This document shows, one piece after another, positions 1-14,077 of a DNA stretch of 64,000 nucleotides. Each line of letters opens with the position of its first letter. Within the stretch, counting starts at the first letter, position 1. Source of the stretch: Cylindrobasidium torrendii FP15055 ss-10 (lineage: Eukaryota; Basidiomycota; Agaricomycetes; Agaricales; Physalacriaceae); assembly GCA_000934385.1 (NCBI GenBank), contig KN880436.1:62001-126000 (forward strand). The letters are read 5' to 3'. Both the position numbers and the translations under genes were made by a program. Below the pieces are notes generated by a model. The model had not been told where the DNA came from, ran no database searches, and saw only the letters and a program-made list of their open reading frames with translations.

Positions 1-2142
1 AGCTGCGTCTGGAACACTAGTCGCGCTGAAGTGGGTAGCATTCTTTGGTGCTACAATGGTGCGTGTTTAGTAAAATATCGCATCCCTGCTCATCCACCCC
101 AGTCTGTATACACCGCGTTTTTCTCCCTGTATGTGTCTGCAGAACGTCGCTCTGCAGTACAGGCAATGCAGTTCTCGAATGGCCTTGCGAATCCCCTCGG
201 ACTTTGGGTTGGGCATTTACTCTTCGATTCGATTTTCTCTTTGATACCGTCGAGCATCATTATCATTGTGCTCGCTGCGGCTTCGAATCAGTTCCATGCT
301 TTGGGCTTCTTCGTGCGTGTGTTCTCCTACGTTTGACAGAATCACTAATTTACCTGTTTCCTCAGTGGCTTGTTATGGTACTCTATGGCCTCGCCGGAAC
401 GTTACTTGCATACTGCATCTCCCTGTTTGTTAGTAGTCCTTTAGCTGCTTTTGCTGCAGCAGCCGGGTACCAGGTCATCATGTTTGTGGTATGTGGTCAT
501 GCTCGAAAGAGTCACGTAGCTCAAGATGCTCATCCAATATAGCTTTACCTGGCCGGCTACCTCTTGACCTACACATACGCAAAGACGTCAGCCGCAGATC
601 GGATTATTACAACGATCCATTTTACCCTTTCTCTCCTCTCGCCAGTGGCCAGTGTGGTATGTACACTTTATTGTATATCACGCAGCCGGCCTGAGACTAA
701 TAATTATCTGTAGCTCCGAGCAGCCTTTGTTTCCGTCAACCTCTTCTCTCTTTTATGTTCCAACAACTCCCCGACACCTGACTCACAAGCCGGCGATATC
801 ATGCGATTTGGAGGACCTATCCTGTATCTCATAGTCCAATGCTTTGGTCTTGTTGGGCTCCTTCTGTGGGTAGACTCGGGGGCCTCTTTCAGTCGACTCT
901 TCGCACGCCGTACTCGCCGGAATATAGTTCGAGACGAACATGCAATACCAGAGGCAAAGGATGTAGCTGCAGAAGCAGAACGCTGTCGAACCTCGGACGA
1001 CGTGCTTAGGGTCACAGGCATCTCTAAGACGTACGGGAAAAACAAAGTGGTCGACAACGTCAGTTTAAGTGTGTCCGATAAGACGATCTTTGCGTTGCTG
1101 GGTCCTAACGGGGCCGGTAAGACGACAACATTCAACGTGATTAGTGAGTTCTCTTGTTCATCAAGACTGTCTGTATGACTGACCCAAGGCTGTAGGGGGA
1201 GATGTGGTCCCCGACGGTGGGGATGTGCTTGTCGCAGGAGAATCGATCCTGAGCAACCCTCAACGTGCACGCTTCTCTTTGGGCGTGTGCCCGCAATTCA
1301 CCGCCATCGACTCTCAGCTCACGGTCCGTGAGCACCTCCATATTTACGGACGCCTGAAGGGACTGGGGAGTGGGAGCAACTTGCGCGACAACATCGACAA
1401 CTTGTTGCGCTCGACAAACCTTGGACAGTACGCAGATAGACTCGCTAGTAAACTTTCCGGTGGGAACCAAAGAAAGCTGTCCTTGGCTATTGCGCTAATT
1501 GGTACGCCATGCATTCTGTTGCAGTAGTCTTGCTCAACTTTGTTGCCCCCAGGGAACCCGTCTGTTGTGCTGGTCGACGAATTCTCGACCGGCGTTGATG
1601 CCAGGATGAAGCGATCAATGTGGAAGACGCTGAGAGCCGTTGCGGTTGGCAAGGGCGTGGTCATTACGACTCGTGAGCAAATCCTCCCAAAGCCACAACC
1701 TCATGTGAATCATTGCCCATTTCAGACTCCATGGAGGAAGCCTCTGCCCTAGCGAATAAAGTTGGAATTCTCGCCAAACGCATGCTTAGTGGGTCCTCCG
1801 CGCTTGTACCTACATAGCGCTTACTCCCTGCTAGCTGTGGGAACCACAGAGTCGCTGTCTGCTCGCTACTCTTCGTACGAGGTCCATTTCTCTTGTAGGA
1901 CAAGGGAGGATGTCATCAAGGCGCAAACACTTATGGCGAAGATCCCTGATAGCAGGATGTCGGACGACGTCGCCACCCGCTTCGAAGTGCCCATTCGCAA
2001 GGAATTTCCTCTTTCACAACTCTTCCAGGTCTTAGCATCCTCTGGAGAGTTTTCGGAGTATACCGTGGAGAAGGCGACATTGGAGAACGTGTTCTTGAAG
2101 GTCATCAAAGCGAGTGATGTAGCACAGATTGAGGAGGACTGA
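1..2142 (+). CDS. ABC transporter, subfamily A type, C-terminal half (5' truncated)
   Basis: This is the 3' end of a large lipid-type ABC transporter cut by the window edge. The first ~900 bases encode several hydrophobic segments, including a stretch of Ile/Val near 245-290, that fit the second transmembrane domain. A nucleotide-binding domain follows: Walker A LLGPNGAGKTTT near 1097-1132, signature LSGGNQRKLS near 1456-1485, Walker B VVLVDEFSTG near 1565-1594, and an H-loop HSMEEA after an intron ending at about 1726. All catalytic elements are intact. The C-terminal ~110 residues match the regulatory tail usual in ABCA proteins, with the ENVFLKV element just before the stop at 2140-2142. 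Introns are short GT-AG (for example about 1145-1195). ABCA proteins move lipids across membranes; the substrate here cannot be told. The exact 5' exons in the first 800 bases are uncertain. Confidence 0.9.
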
Positions 2143-2577
2143 GGGAAGCAGCCACAGACATGTACTTATAGAGCATTATAGAGGGGATAGACAAGGACTC
2201 GTTACTGACGCACAACATACAACATACAACCTACCAACGTATGTCCAAATTTGGAGCAGGAATGGCACAGACTTCATCGGAGGTTCAAGCCGTCTTACCT
2301 ATCGAAGTGGACCTGAATGAATCTGCGTAAAAAAGATGTCGGGAAGCACTTGGCGATGTCTGGCTTCTTCAGGCCAAATTATCATCAGTTACGATTTCAA
2401 GGCTGCTTCTTGATGCCAATACGCGATACAACTTGGTCGTAAATAACACGGCATCGTCCACAATTCGAGACGCGTGACTGTGAGCCAAGCGTAAGACATG
2501 TACACATTCTCCCTAAAACCCTGTTACAAAATGTTCAAAATAATTCCCCGTTTAATCTGAACTTCACAATCTGCTTT
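2143..2577. other. Intergenic, convergent 3' regions
   Basis: The stretch lies between two convergent genes. It holds an ACATACAACATACAAC-like imperfect repeat near 2214-2230 but no convincing gene. It probably carries the 3' UTRs of both neighbours. Confidence 0.6.
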
Positions 2578-3431
2578 CTAAGGCCCTTGATTAGTTTACG
2601 TTCACGAGAGAGGCCAGGAGAACTCACAGAAGTACAGACGCGGTCTGAACCACCAGGATGTTGTCAACAGAACGTGACAAGCAATGCCCAGGGCCATTAT
2701 CGTCATTTCGTTGTCCATGCCCATTTCAGCCAGCGGCCTATGGTACAGCGCGACCATCCCAGATTCTGCGTCGTACGTCTGGAAGTCATAAATGAAGCCG
2801 TGTAGGTCCTTTGACGCGCTCCTCATCTTGCGATGGAACGCCTGTCGCGTAGCATCATCAGGCAACAAAGCGTATTTCGCAAACATTTTGTCGATATCTT
2901 CACGGACAGTGGCGAAATCCTCGGCTGAGAGGTGTTCTGGGACCTTGTCGTATTCGTGCCAGGAGATAGAGTGCGGCCATTGCAAAACGAGAATGAGGTT
3001 TCGGTAGTAGGCAAGGGTGGCATGATAGTCAGTGAAGTCGGTGGACTCGAAGGCACTGCGGTCGATTTGGTAGAGGGTCTTGACGTAGGCATTGCAGATT
3101 CGCAGTCGGGAAGCCATTCGCTTCTTCATGGTAGCTCTATCTGTGATTATCCACAGGACAACAAGGACTAGGAAATGTGAGTGAACGCAGATATTGGCTA
3201 CACTATATGCGCACCACCGACAAAGAAACTCTTTCTCCATTTTCCTGCCTCTGTTTTGTATAGCTTGGAGAAATTTCGCGGTATTCGAGGTGAAGCAGGG
3301 GGCAATGTTGTGCTCGTGGGCGCATTGGCGTCCCGGTGTACGTATCGAACTCCCAACGTTCTTGGTGCTGTTGTTGGCGGCCTTCGCAGTAGTATCACAG
3401 GTGCATTGCGAAAAAGCCGAGTGGTTTGCAT
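2578..3431 (-). CDS. Unrecognised protein with mitochondrial-type presequence and membrane segment
   Basis: I do not recognise this family. Three exons (3431-3215, 3167-2628, 2585-2578) give an in-frame 254-residue protein. The N-terminus (MQTTRLFRNAPVILLRRPP) is rich in Arg, Thr and hydrophobics and free of acidic residues for about 30 residues, as in a mitochondrial presequence. A hydrophobic segment (FVGVLVVLWIIT) is created exactly across the first intron, which supports that splice. The middle is soluble, charged and probably helical, and a second hydrophobic stretch (MTIMALGIACHVLL) lies near the C-terminus. The last exon is only 8 nt and supplies Trp-Pro-stop; without that splice the protein would end in a different short tail. 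A mitochondrial inner-membrane protein is an inference from the leader and membrane spans only. Confidence 0.6.
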
Positions 3432-3696
3432 GGGCACGCTATGGAGGTCGCAAGTAGATAAGGAAAGTTCAAAGGTGAGGCATTATGGTGGGCGCTGTGA
3501 GAGACGAGAATCACGAGCGCTGATCCTGGCCGACTGACATCGTCATTTGCCTTGGGCATCGCTGATTATGTACCTCCTCGCTGTTAACCTTCTGAAGAAA
3601 GCCCTGGACAATGCGACACTCATAAGTAATGTCAAATTCTACTGAAATTACGTTTACTATGAGCTACAAAAACGTATTGTGCATGCTACCATGCAC

Positions 3697-6032
<2,336 letters not shown>

Positions 6033-7482
6033 TTCGCGTTGAGTTTATGGCGTTATCGGGGCACCGCACGATAAAGAAAGAAGGAGGAAAGTGTGGGGGA
6101 TGGATGTGCAGGTCACCGTTGCAGTGTATCCTTGACGTGCATGTTATGATCCTCTTCGGGAAGGTAACATTGCACTTGTTTGGCATATTGATGTGGCGCG
6201 CGCAATATAAGCAGAATATAAGGTTGGGCACATTTCCAAGATACATGGTAGAAAAAAGTCAGCGGAATATTGTCTGATACAAAATACGAGTCTCTAATTA
6301 TCAGCTCAGGTATCTCGGCGTGCATACTATGTGCTCTTGCCAATCGAAGTAAACATGTGTATGCTGGCGGTTCATAAGAGTTAAGCCATAGATATTGTGT
6401 AGTTCTGTGTGGAATGCCGTTGGTTACAGGATAAGAAGTACTTCAAACCCTGTCTAATAACTGGCAAGCTGCAGTTCTGGTCAAACGGCTGCATGGCGAT
6501 GAAAGGTTTCAATGGCTGTATGATGCTTCTTGCATTGTATCGTGAGCTGATTCGGTCTCGGGGTAACACTTAAAGTACTTGAACCTCACCTATGTAGCAG
6601 CCTAAGCTACCAAGCGGCGTCGGTCACGCTTATCGTCCAAATTAGGTAGGTGATGCCGGCCGGCGCGCCCAGAGACCGCCGTGATCGCGCCTTGGGTTCG
6701 ACCACCATCTGCTTGCTGTGTGTTCTGCGAGTGTGCTCGGTCACTCTACGCGATACACACAGAATTTATCTGGCCTCATTACTCTGCATCTGGTCCTCCA
6801 TACAACGTCACCAGCGACTCTTGGCGGCCGCAGCGACTGATCCGAACGTTCATCAACGAAGCCGCATCCAACGTACGTGCCATGCCTTAACGGCGTGTAT
6901 GCAGCTGAAAAAACTTACCATCATGAAGTCAAAGCATCATTGTATCGACTGTTGAACCCCTCCACCCATAGACTTGAACTACTGTTGTTCCGACATCCCA
7001 CAAACCAACCACTCGTCATTCCTTCATTTCCTCCTTCCCGTCGCTCGAAGGTGAGCAGTATAATATTTGGCAGAGCTATCTTTCTGACTCGCGCCCAGTA
7101 CTTCCCCATCTGCAAGCGTCTCGTCGCAAGCATCCTCTCATTCTCCGTTGACTCTCTAGCGTGTTGTAATCACTGTCCTTGGCACATCGACGAACTCACC
7201 ACAACCTTACGAACTATACGACCCACAAGACGCCGTACTTTCCGCCCACGATTCCCTGTAAAGGCGCTATCGACAACCGTACATCTCTTGACGACCCCGT
7301 GCCATCGCAGCAACACGCACCAGAATCAGAACATCTCATTCTCTGTAACCTGTGGGTCTTGAATGTACCACATGCAGATGTCTATTCTAATCAACTTTTG
7401 TAAAGTTTGTCACATTGAGTTTGGCTGCAGTGTGAGCAAAACCTAAACGTTGGCTTTTCACGGTGACTGAGTTACTCACAGC
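6033..7482. other. Gene-poor intergenic stretch between divergent genes
   Basis: About 1.45 kb lies between the start of the Prp4 gene and the start of the disordered-protein gene. It holds only short open frames of odd composition and no domain. The 3' part (about 6960-7400) is pyrimidine-rich with many CTTCC and TCACC runs, typical of a fungal promoter or 5' UTR. I see no RNA gene. Confidence 0.6.
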
Positions 7483-9835
7483 ATGTCCACACGTATCACG
7501 CGCCCTGGACCCGGACCGACACCATCAAGGACGCGGCCCAGTAGCATGGTGTATGTTGGTCCCACATCTGGTTCATCGAAACCGCCACCATCTGCAATGC
7601 GACATATCGACTCCCCCGGCTTATCAACCCGCGAACTTTCCGACTCATCTTACGACCTGAACTCACCTTCCTCGTCCCATTCTCCCTACACTAGGTCCCC
7701 CTCGAAGCGTCACTCCTACGGCGGACCCGGAGAGCGTGTATACAATGACGAGCCACCAGCCCTTGTCCGGTCACCCAGACGCGAGCGCACCACACCAAAT
7801 CGACATCGGCACAGTCGAGAAATCAGCTTTTCTTCGTCTGTTATTGATGGCCCTCCGGATCCCCCGGCAACGCCGCACAGTCCAACTCGCGGCAGCAGAA
7901 GCAGAAGTTCAAGCAACGCGGGTGGCCATGGTCTGCCCAGTCCTCCGGGCACCAACTCGGAGGGTGGTAGCTCCGCCAAAGGAAGCAAAAAAGGGAGCAG
8001 TGTCGAAGATGCTATTATTCGAGACGTGGATGCGGACTACAGATACGCGGATGCACTGAACCTCAGAGACAGACGCCACCCATCTCGGTTGCATGATGAA
8101 GAGTATGAGCCTGACGACGAAGGCGAAGACACTGCCAAAGTCAGGAGAAGTGGGGACATAGGCAATCAGCCAGCACAACGGATGAAGAGTCTTGCTGAGC
8201 GCAACCGGCTGGTACGTTCCCGCGTCTACAACACGTCTTATAGTATCTATAACGTTTGTCTAGGTCCTTGACCGTATTGCGCGCCTTAGTCCAGCCCCAA
8301 GAACTGCTTCCCCCCGGATCGTTAATCTTCCTCCCAGAAGCTCAGCCTCATCAAGGTTTCCAGAATCAGGCAGCGAGACGGAACGTGAAAGTGTCGGGGC
8401 AAGTACGAGAGGAAGTGGCAAAGGCAGCAGCAATGGCCGGCGGACACCCGGCGGTCGAACCACTCCGCCACCGCAACTACGACGCCGTGGCCGACTATCC
8501 AGTGCGCCGAGCAGTCCAACAAAGACTAGGTCCCGAGGACAAGACGACCCTGGTATCGGTCGCAAGGATAGTATTCGGAGTCCCAATGTTGCCGCGGCCC
8601 TCGCTGCAGTCAAGAATACGAGACGAGGGATGCCTGAGGAATGGAAATCATCAGCCCCAAGACATTCCCGCGCCAGCATGAGTGAGGATTTTCGCAGCAA
8701 TGATGCAGACGAACAGGATGCATTTTTCGGTGGAATCAATCAGAAAGCGAGAGGCGGGAGTGCAGAAAGCGCGTTAACAACACGCGACAATGGCCTTGGT
8801 AGTGTGCGGAGACCTTCAACTACGATCGGTCGATATCACGACGAAGATGATCCAGTGCGCCGTGCACAGAGCGCATTAAGTCGATACACACGCAATGGGA
8901 GTAGTGACATCTCGCGCAAAGCAGAGCTGTTGAAGGAGAGCTATGCGACCTTCCAAGGACAACTCGCGCGAGCTCCAGGGCTGGATGAAATCGAGCACAA
9001 TGCAATAATTCGAAGTGCTGGAGATGTGACGGCGTTGGCTGAGCGCTACATGGACGACATGTCGCGAGGTGCAAGTATCGCGTTGCAAGAGCAAGTTGAC
9101 GCCGAAATCGAAGGGTGAGTTTAACTTCACCTTTGTGGCAAATGTTGCGTTTCTTACGACGATCTCAGGCATGCCAGTCGTGCTGTCGATGCTTGGCGTC
9201 AAGTTGGCGGCGACTACCGTGATGGCCAAAGGAATGCTGGTGCTCTCATGGATGCACTGTCCCACCTCATGCTAAGCGTTGGGCGCGCGATAAAAACTGG
9301 CGCGGCGAGTGATGGATACCCGGAGGCACCAACACGATGCAGCACGAGTCTCAGCTATACTCCGTCCGTCTCATCTACCAGGCGCGCAGAGGGTAGATGG
9401 GAGGAATCGCCTTCAGCAATGCATACGAGGGAGAGGATTCAGACCCTGCCACCTCAACGGGAGCCCCTTCGAGAGACGGCAGCAATCACCACGACCGCAA
9501 CAACCTCACGCCCCAGAACGCGCCGACCCACAATATCGAGTGTTTTCCCTGGGACTGTCGCCGAACCGGTTCTTTCAAAGGCAGACTCGCCCCCAAGTGC
9601 TCGTGCGAACTCGAAGGGCAATGGCAGGGAGGAGGATCGAGAGAGAACTCATGCGAAGAGCGCGAGTGCGCCGAGCCCCAAGTACGCCAATACACGGGGA
9701 CTTGAGGTGCCTGCTCGTGAAGAGGTTCTCACAAGGAAGCGCAGCGGGACCATTGGACGCAGTGCCAGCGGTTTTGCGGGTCATGCTGCTGACCGTGCAG
9801 CTGCGTCCGTGATGAGGAGCGCCAGCGGTCGCTGA
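7483..9835 (+). CDS. Large Ser/Arg-rich, mostly disordered protein of unknown function
   Basis: I do not recognise a named family. Three exons (7483-8211, 8264-9114, 9169-9835) with good GT-AG introns of 52 and 54 nt give 748 residues. The first ~450 residues are Ser/Pro/Arg-rich and disordered, with many SP and TP sites that could be phosphorylated and repeated basic patches. A region around the second intron (about 8930-9300) is different: it is helical with spaced charged and hydrophobic residues (LLKESYATFQGQL, then HASRAVDAWRQVGG) and is probably the only folded or coiled-coil part. The C-terminus is again disordered and basic, rich in RKRSGT-like motifs. Composition suggests a nuclear or cytoskeletal scaffold, but this is inference. 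The start is the only ATG that precedes the long open exon. Confidence 0.8.
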
Positions 9836-10215
9836 ATTTTCTTTTACCTTTTCTCGGATGTGATGCGAAATTCTTATCTTAGATCGAGCCTCCCGCCTAT
9901 ATGTATGTTTGTCATTATTATCTATATGGAAATGCTCTTCATCTACTCGTACATACCTATGTCTTTCCCCTACTTTTGCGTTTGATTCTTTTGGGCAGGA
10001 GGACACTGGCAGGTTGATAGTTGTATTGTCCACGTACGTAGTACAGTGTGTAGATATTTCTTTCGCAATGAACCGTACGCCTACTTAATGCTCTGATGAA
10101 TGCTCTCGTTTTCTGAATCGCGTTACAGCTACTTAGCAAGTCTAGAACCCAACAAATATGTGAATGGTGGCCATACAAACGCCTCATTTGCAGCGCCGGA
10201 TGCTCTCTTTTTGAG
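9836..10215. other. Intergenic, convergent 3' regions
   Basis: Two convergent genes end on either side. The stretch is T-rich just after 9836, as in a 3' UTR, and holds no gene I can support. Confidence 0.55.
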
Positions 10216-10833
10216 TTATGTCTTCTTCCCCAATGCAAGAAGCGCAGCCAGCGCAGAGCTGCGCGACTGATAGTTCTCGTCGATACGCAACGATAACACG
10301 CGCACACCGTCTTGAATGACCCCCACATATGCCTTGTCCTCGATATGCCCATCTAACGAATACTCACACTTCGCCGCTGTCCCGTAACGCACATTCCTGA
10401 TAAATGCGCTCGTGTTTTCAATCCCGGCGGGAGGTTCGACGAACCAGTGTTTTGCGAGCAGATGTTGTATCGTGCGCGTTGTCCACTGCGAGCCGGACCA
10501 TTCGCTGCGGCCTTCGGCCAGTGGCGTGCCATCCTGTGTCGGACTCTCTGCAAGCAAAAAGTTGCGGAGACTCGTGGCGTCGGGGGCGTTGATAGAAGGT
10601 AGCGAGACAAGCGCGAAAAGGTGAGGGTTCGTCTTCAGTTTCTCCTCGCTGTGCATCCGTACCCATTCGCAAGAGGCGGGGTTGTATCCAATTTGGTATA
10701 TGTCAACAGGATCGTTGAAGTTTGGGCTGCTCGTCCGTTTGACGATGAGTGTCCAGTGGAAAAACCCTCGTCCTCGGTTTTGGCCAATACTTATTTCTCT
10801 GAAAAGACCGATGTAGGAGCGGAAGATGGGCAT
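10216..10833 (-). CDS. DUF6914-like hypothetical protein
   Basis: A single open exon of about 205 residues starts at the ATG at 10833. The core begins FFHWTLIVKR, followed by VDIYQIGYN and later WTTRTIQHLLAKHWF. This layout (a HWTL-type strand, a short ligand-like loop, then a conserved Trp helix) resembles the fungal DUF6914 family, which has no known function. That assignment is from memory of the pattern, not a search. The first ~25 residues are a poor match, and a small intron may lie between MPIFRSYI and the core, so the N-terminus is provisional. No signal peptide or membrane span is visible; the protein is probably cytosolic. Confidence 0.6.
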   Translation of the reverse strand: MPIFRSYIGLFREISIGQNRGRGFFHWTLIVKRTSSPNFNDPVDIYQIGYNPASCEWVRMHSEEKLKTNPHLFALVSLPSINAPDATSLRNFLLAESPTQDGTPLAEGRSEWSGSQWTTRTIQHLLAKHWFVEPPAGIENTSAFIRNVRYGTAAKCEYSLDGHIEDKAYVGVIQDGVRVLSLRIDENYQSRSSALAALLALGKKT

Positions 10834-11359
10834 GCTTTCGCTGAGGAAACACTGAGCTGTATTCGTGCGATAGCTGTAGGACCAACCAATCAATAGCTTC
10901 TGTACAAGACACAGCCTTTAGAAATCTAGTAGTGGTTGGGGGTGGTAAAGAAGATGGTAGAATAGAACACAGAGACGGATTAGGGTCCCTGTGGAGATGC
11001 CACAATCAAAGAATGGGGAAAACCCGGGCTACTGATATTATGCAGTGATAATCCCATTGGGTGTAATGCCCTGTAAATGGACATAAGAGTGATGTCTGGT
11101 GCTCAAGGTCTGGCCGGTGTTGGATTCAGCCATCCTATGCCCATTTACTCACAATGGCTGGCCCGTTCGTTGTACAGCAGATTTGTTGACTACCTATAGT
11201 GATTATCGATCATTATTGCTGCTTGTTGGATAGAGAAACTGGGAGCGTCCCACACCAATTCCATGTGAAATCTACATTCCAGTTTACAGGGGACACATAA
11301 TATACATTAGATACATATGTAGCGATGTGTACGGTCTACAACACTCCAATTCTTCGAAG
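10834..11359. other. Intergenic stretch, no gene seen
   Basis: About 525 bases lie between two minus-strand genes. No open frame, RNA gene or clear repeat stands out. The part nearest 10834 is the likely promoter of the DUF6914-like gene. Confidence 0.5.
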
Positions 11360-14077
11360 TCATAGTGCCGCCCCGAGCAGTGTCGCGTCCATTTTTATAG
11401 CCTCGAATACATGGAACGTTCTCACATGCGTTTGCTCACGTTTTGTGTAGTCCGGCGGCGGCGTGGAGTCTGTCGTAGGTGCCGGTGAAGAGGGACTTGT
11501 CACCGGAGGTTCATCCTCGTAGCTCGCATCGAAGAGGCCCTCCTCGTCCTCCGTCCCAAGGAATATCGCACGCCGGCGGATGTCAGATGTCGATGCAAAC
11601 GAGAACATCGACTCTCTGTCCGTGTTTCGCTGCGAGTCGGCGAGGATTGGTTTCGCGCACTGTCGCGGTGTTGGTGGTGCAGAACCAAATGCTTCAGACT
11701 GGGAGTCGAACTCGTCGTCTCCACTGTCAGACATCCAACCAATGTGGTCGCGTAGTTCACTGTGTATTTCATGAGCAAAGTTGCAGTGAGAGACGGTAAG
11801 AATTTACGCTTGGTATTCGTCGATTTCCGTCAGCCCTTCCGACGTTATTGAGCTCACAGAAACGACGGAGTGTCGGTGTCGGTGTTTCTGCTGAGAATAC
11901 CGCTTGCCACCGGTCTCTCTCGGTGATTCCGTGCGCTGGATGAGCATTGCAGATAATGGAGGGTTGAATCGCTGCTGTAGGAACCTACACCAGCGTTAGA
12001 TAATGGCCAAGGACGATTTAAACACAAGCTTACCCTTCATACTCCCACAAGCTTTCCTTAACCGCGCCTTCGTCTACCTCGCCGTCCTCTCCAATCTCCA
12101 CTGCGTATCGGGCCAAGGTGTTCTTCAACGACAGGAGCACTCTCGGATGCTTGAGCGCATGAACATCGAGTTCTGATGGCGCCATCGGGATGAGAGTTGA
12201 CGGCCACAGCATCAAACCTGGTGCACCGATGAGAGGGTGTACACCCTCACGTTCATCGTTTATGACCGAAGTCGAATCCGTCCCCTCTGGAGGCGCGAGT
12301 GTTAGGTGCATCGTTCGCACTTCACTGGCATGCCCAAACACGCCTTCGAGCATCGTCTGCAGGAATTGTGTCGGGCAAAGGTGAATACCATACTTCATGT
12401 TGTTGAGGTGTTCGAACAAGGACTCCAGTTCCCGCGAGACTTCCGCCTCTGTCCTCCACTGATCTGCGTCGTCTTCCTCTGGTGTCGAGGCGTTGATCCT
12501 TCGGAAATCTTCTGCAGTGGGATTCGTCCCGTATGGGAAGAAAACATGGTCGTCGATGAGCTCTAGGCGACCTCCAACGGCAAGCACCCGACACACTTCC
12601 TTCAATACAAACTCCCACTTTTCAAAGGAGATAGCGTATGTCAGATTGGCCATGCGGACAAGGTCGAAGGTGGCGTCGCCGAACGGGAGAGCATCTTTAA
12701 CGCTGAATGGAGTTCAATACAAAATCACGGATATACGGTGAGTGACCATACGCACAAGTTACCCTTGACAAATGCAATGTTATCGCCAACGCCAGCTTTA
12801 GCAATTGTGGGGCGCAAAGATTTGGTGATGTCCACCATATCCAATCCGGTCACCCGCGTGCCGTAGCCTTTCCAGGCCGTGGCTGCTTCGAGCATCCAAT
12901 GTCCCTGGCCACAGCCAAGGTCGAGGACCTGCATAGGCGGATCGTTCCCATAGTGGTAAAACGAGGGACTATCGTTCTCATTCAGGCGTCGTAGTAGAGC
13001 AGTTGTCAGGCGGTCTCTGAATTTGGAAGGGTTTGACGGTCATCAGTGGATGACCAATTGGCGCTAAGTGGAATAACGCACTGTTCTAGTAGATTTGTAT
13101 CGTAGGCGTCGAGGGGATACGAGATTCGGGGCGCAGGGAATGGCGACGGCGTCCGAGTAGAGTTTTCATACGAGGCGAATCCAGAGCCGATGATGGATAC
13201 GCTGTCGAAGGAGTTGCGCTTGGGAACTGGTTCAGACAACGAGAAGGAGTATTCATGAGATCCAGACGCGACGGGCTGTGATAGCTCGTTCCGCACTGAG
13301 AGTTGGTCGCTTTGGGATCGTGCGGGGAGGGAACTCTTCTTCTTCTTCAGTGGAACGTGAAATTTGATGGGCGCTGAGTTGGGATGCGCGCGCGTGCGTG
13401 CGGATGGATATGCAAATCCATTGGCAGAACCATTGGACTTTCCACTTCCGTTGGATCGGTTAGCCGATGAGCTCGACTGCGTTGGCCCAGGACTGGCCGG
13501 TGGAGTGGCAGACGCTAGATGTGTGGGTATGGTGTCGTTTGATGATACGCTTCTGGTCTTCTTCGTCTTGAACTTGAATTTACGGACTTTTCCTGTAGGC
13601 GTGAGGCTTGGATGCCCTCGCGAACGTGATGACGGGAACACGAAAGAAGTGGATGTCTGCGAGCCGGAGCCCGACGAAACGGATGCTGCTGAAGAAGATG
13701 CGGGATTGGGGAATTCGCCAACTGGGGCTGGTGGTAGCGACCGCTGATATGAGTTTGGGGAAGGTTGGAGTGGCGAAGGAGCGTCGAGGTATGCTTGTGA
13801 CGGACGCACAAAGCTTGAAGCGGTAGTTGGTGATAATAGCTCTGGTCTCGGAGAGGATGGTGTCGGCACATCTGGAAGTGGGGGTGGTACGGGAGTCGTA
13901 CTTCGTGCGCCGAAAAACGAACGCTACAAGCGGAATCACGTCAAGCAAACGAAAAGTGAGAAACGGGGTATAGCGCACCATTTTGGTCGGAGTAGATGTT
14001 GGCACATCAGGGCGCACCTTGGGCGATGCCTCTGCGACCTTCACCATCTTCTTTCTCGAAGAAGCTGCGCGCGACAT
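11360..14077 (-). CDS. SAM-dependent class I methyltransferase with long disordered flanks
   Basis: Six exons (14077-13979, 13923-13082, 13016-12763, 12703-12034, 11984-11808, 11759-11360) splice in frame to 813 residues. The first ~315 residues are disordered and rich in Ser and Pro, with Lys/Arg clusters and a SFFGARSTTPVPPPLPDV element. The methyltransferase core follows: motif I VLDLGCGQGHW binds S-adenosylmethionine, an acidic residue follows in VTGLDMVDI, and DALPFGDATFDLV and EVCRVLAVGGRLELIDD are motifs III and IV-like. After the core comes a ~200-residue tail of acidic and Ser-rich sequence. The fold is certain, the substrate unknown. Such proteins are common in Agaricomycetes. I chose the ATG at 14077; another in-frame ATG at 14107 would add ten hydrophobic residues. 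Confidence 0.88.

Noticed and set aside
2270..2300. GGTTCAAGCC resembling a tRNA B box
   Set aside because: No A box, acceptor stem or anticodon stem can be drawn upstream.
6690..6710. GGTTCGACCAC resembling a tRNA B box
   Set aside because: It breaks the consensus at its end and no cloverleaf forms around it.
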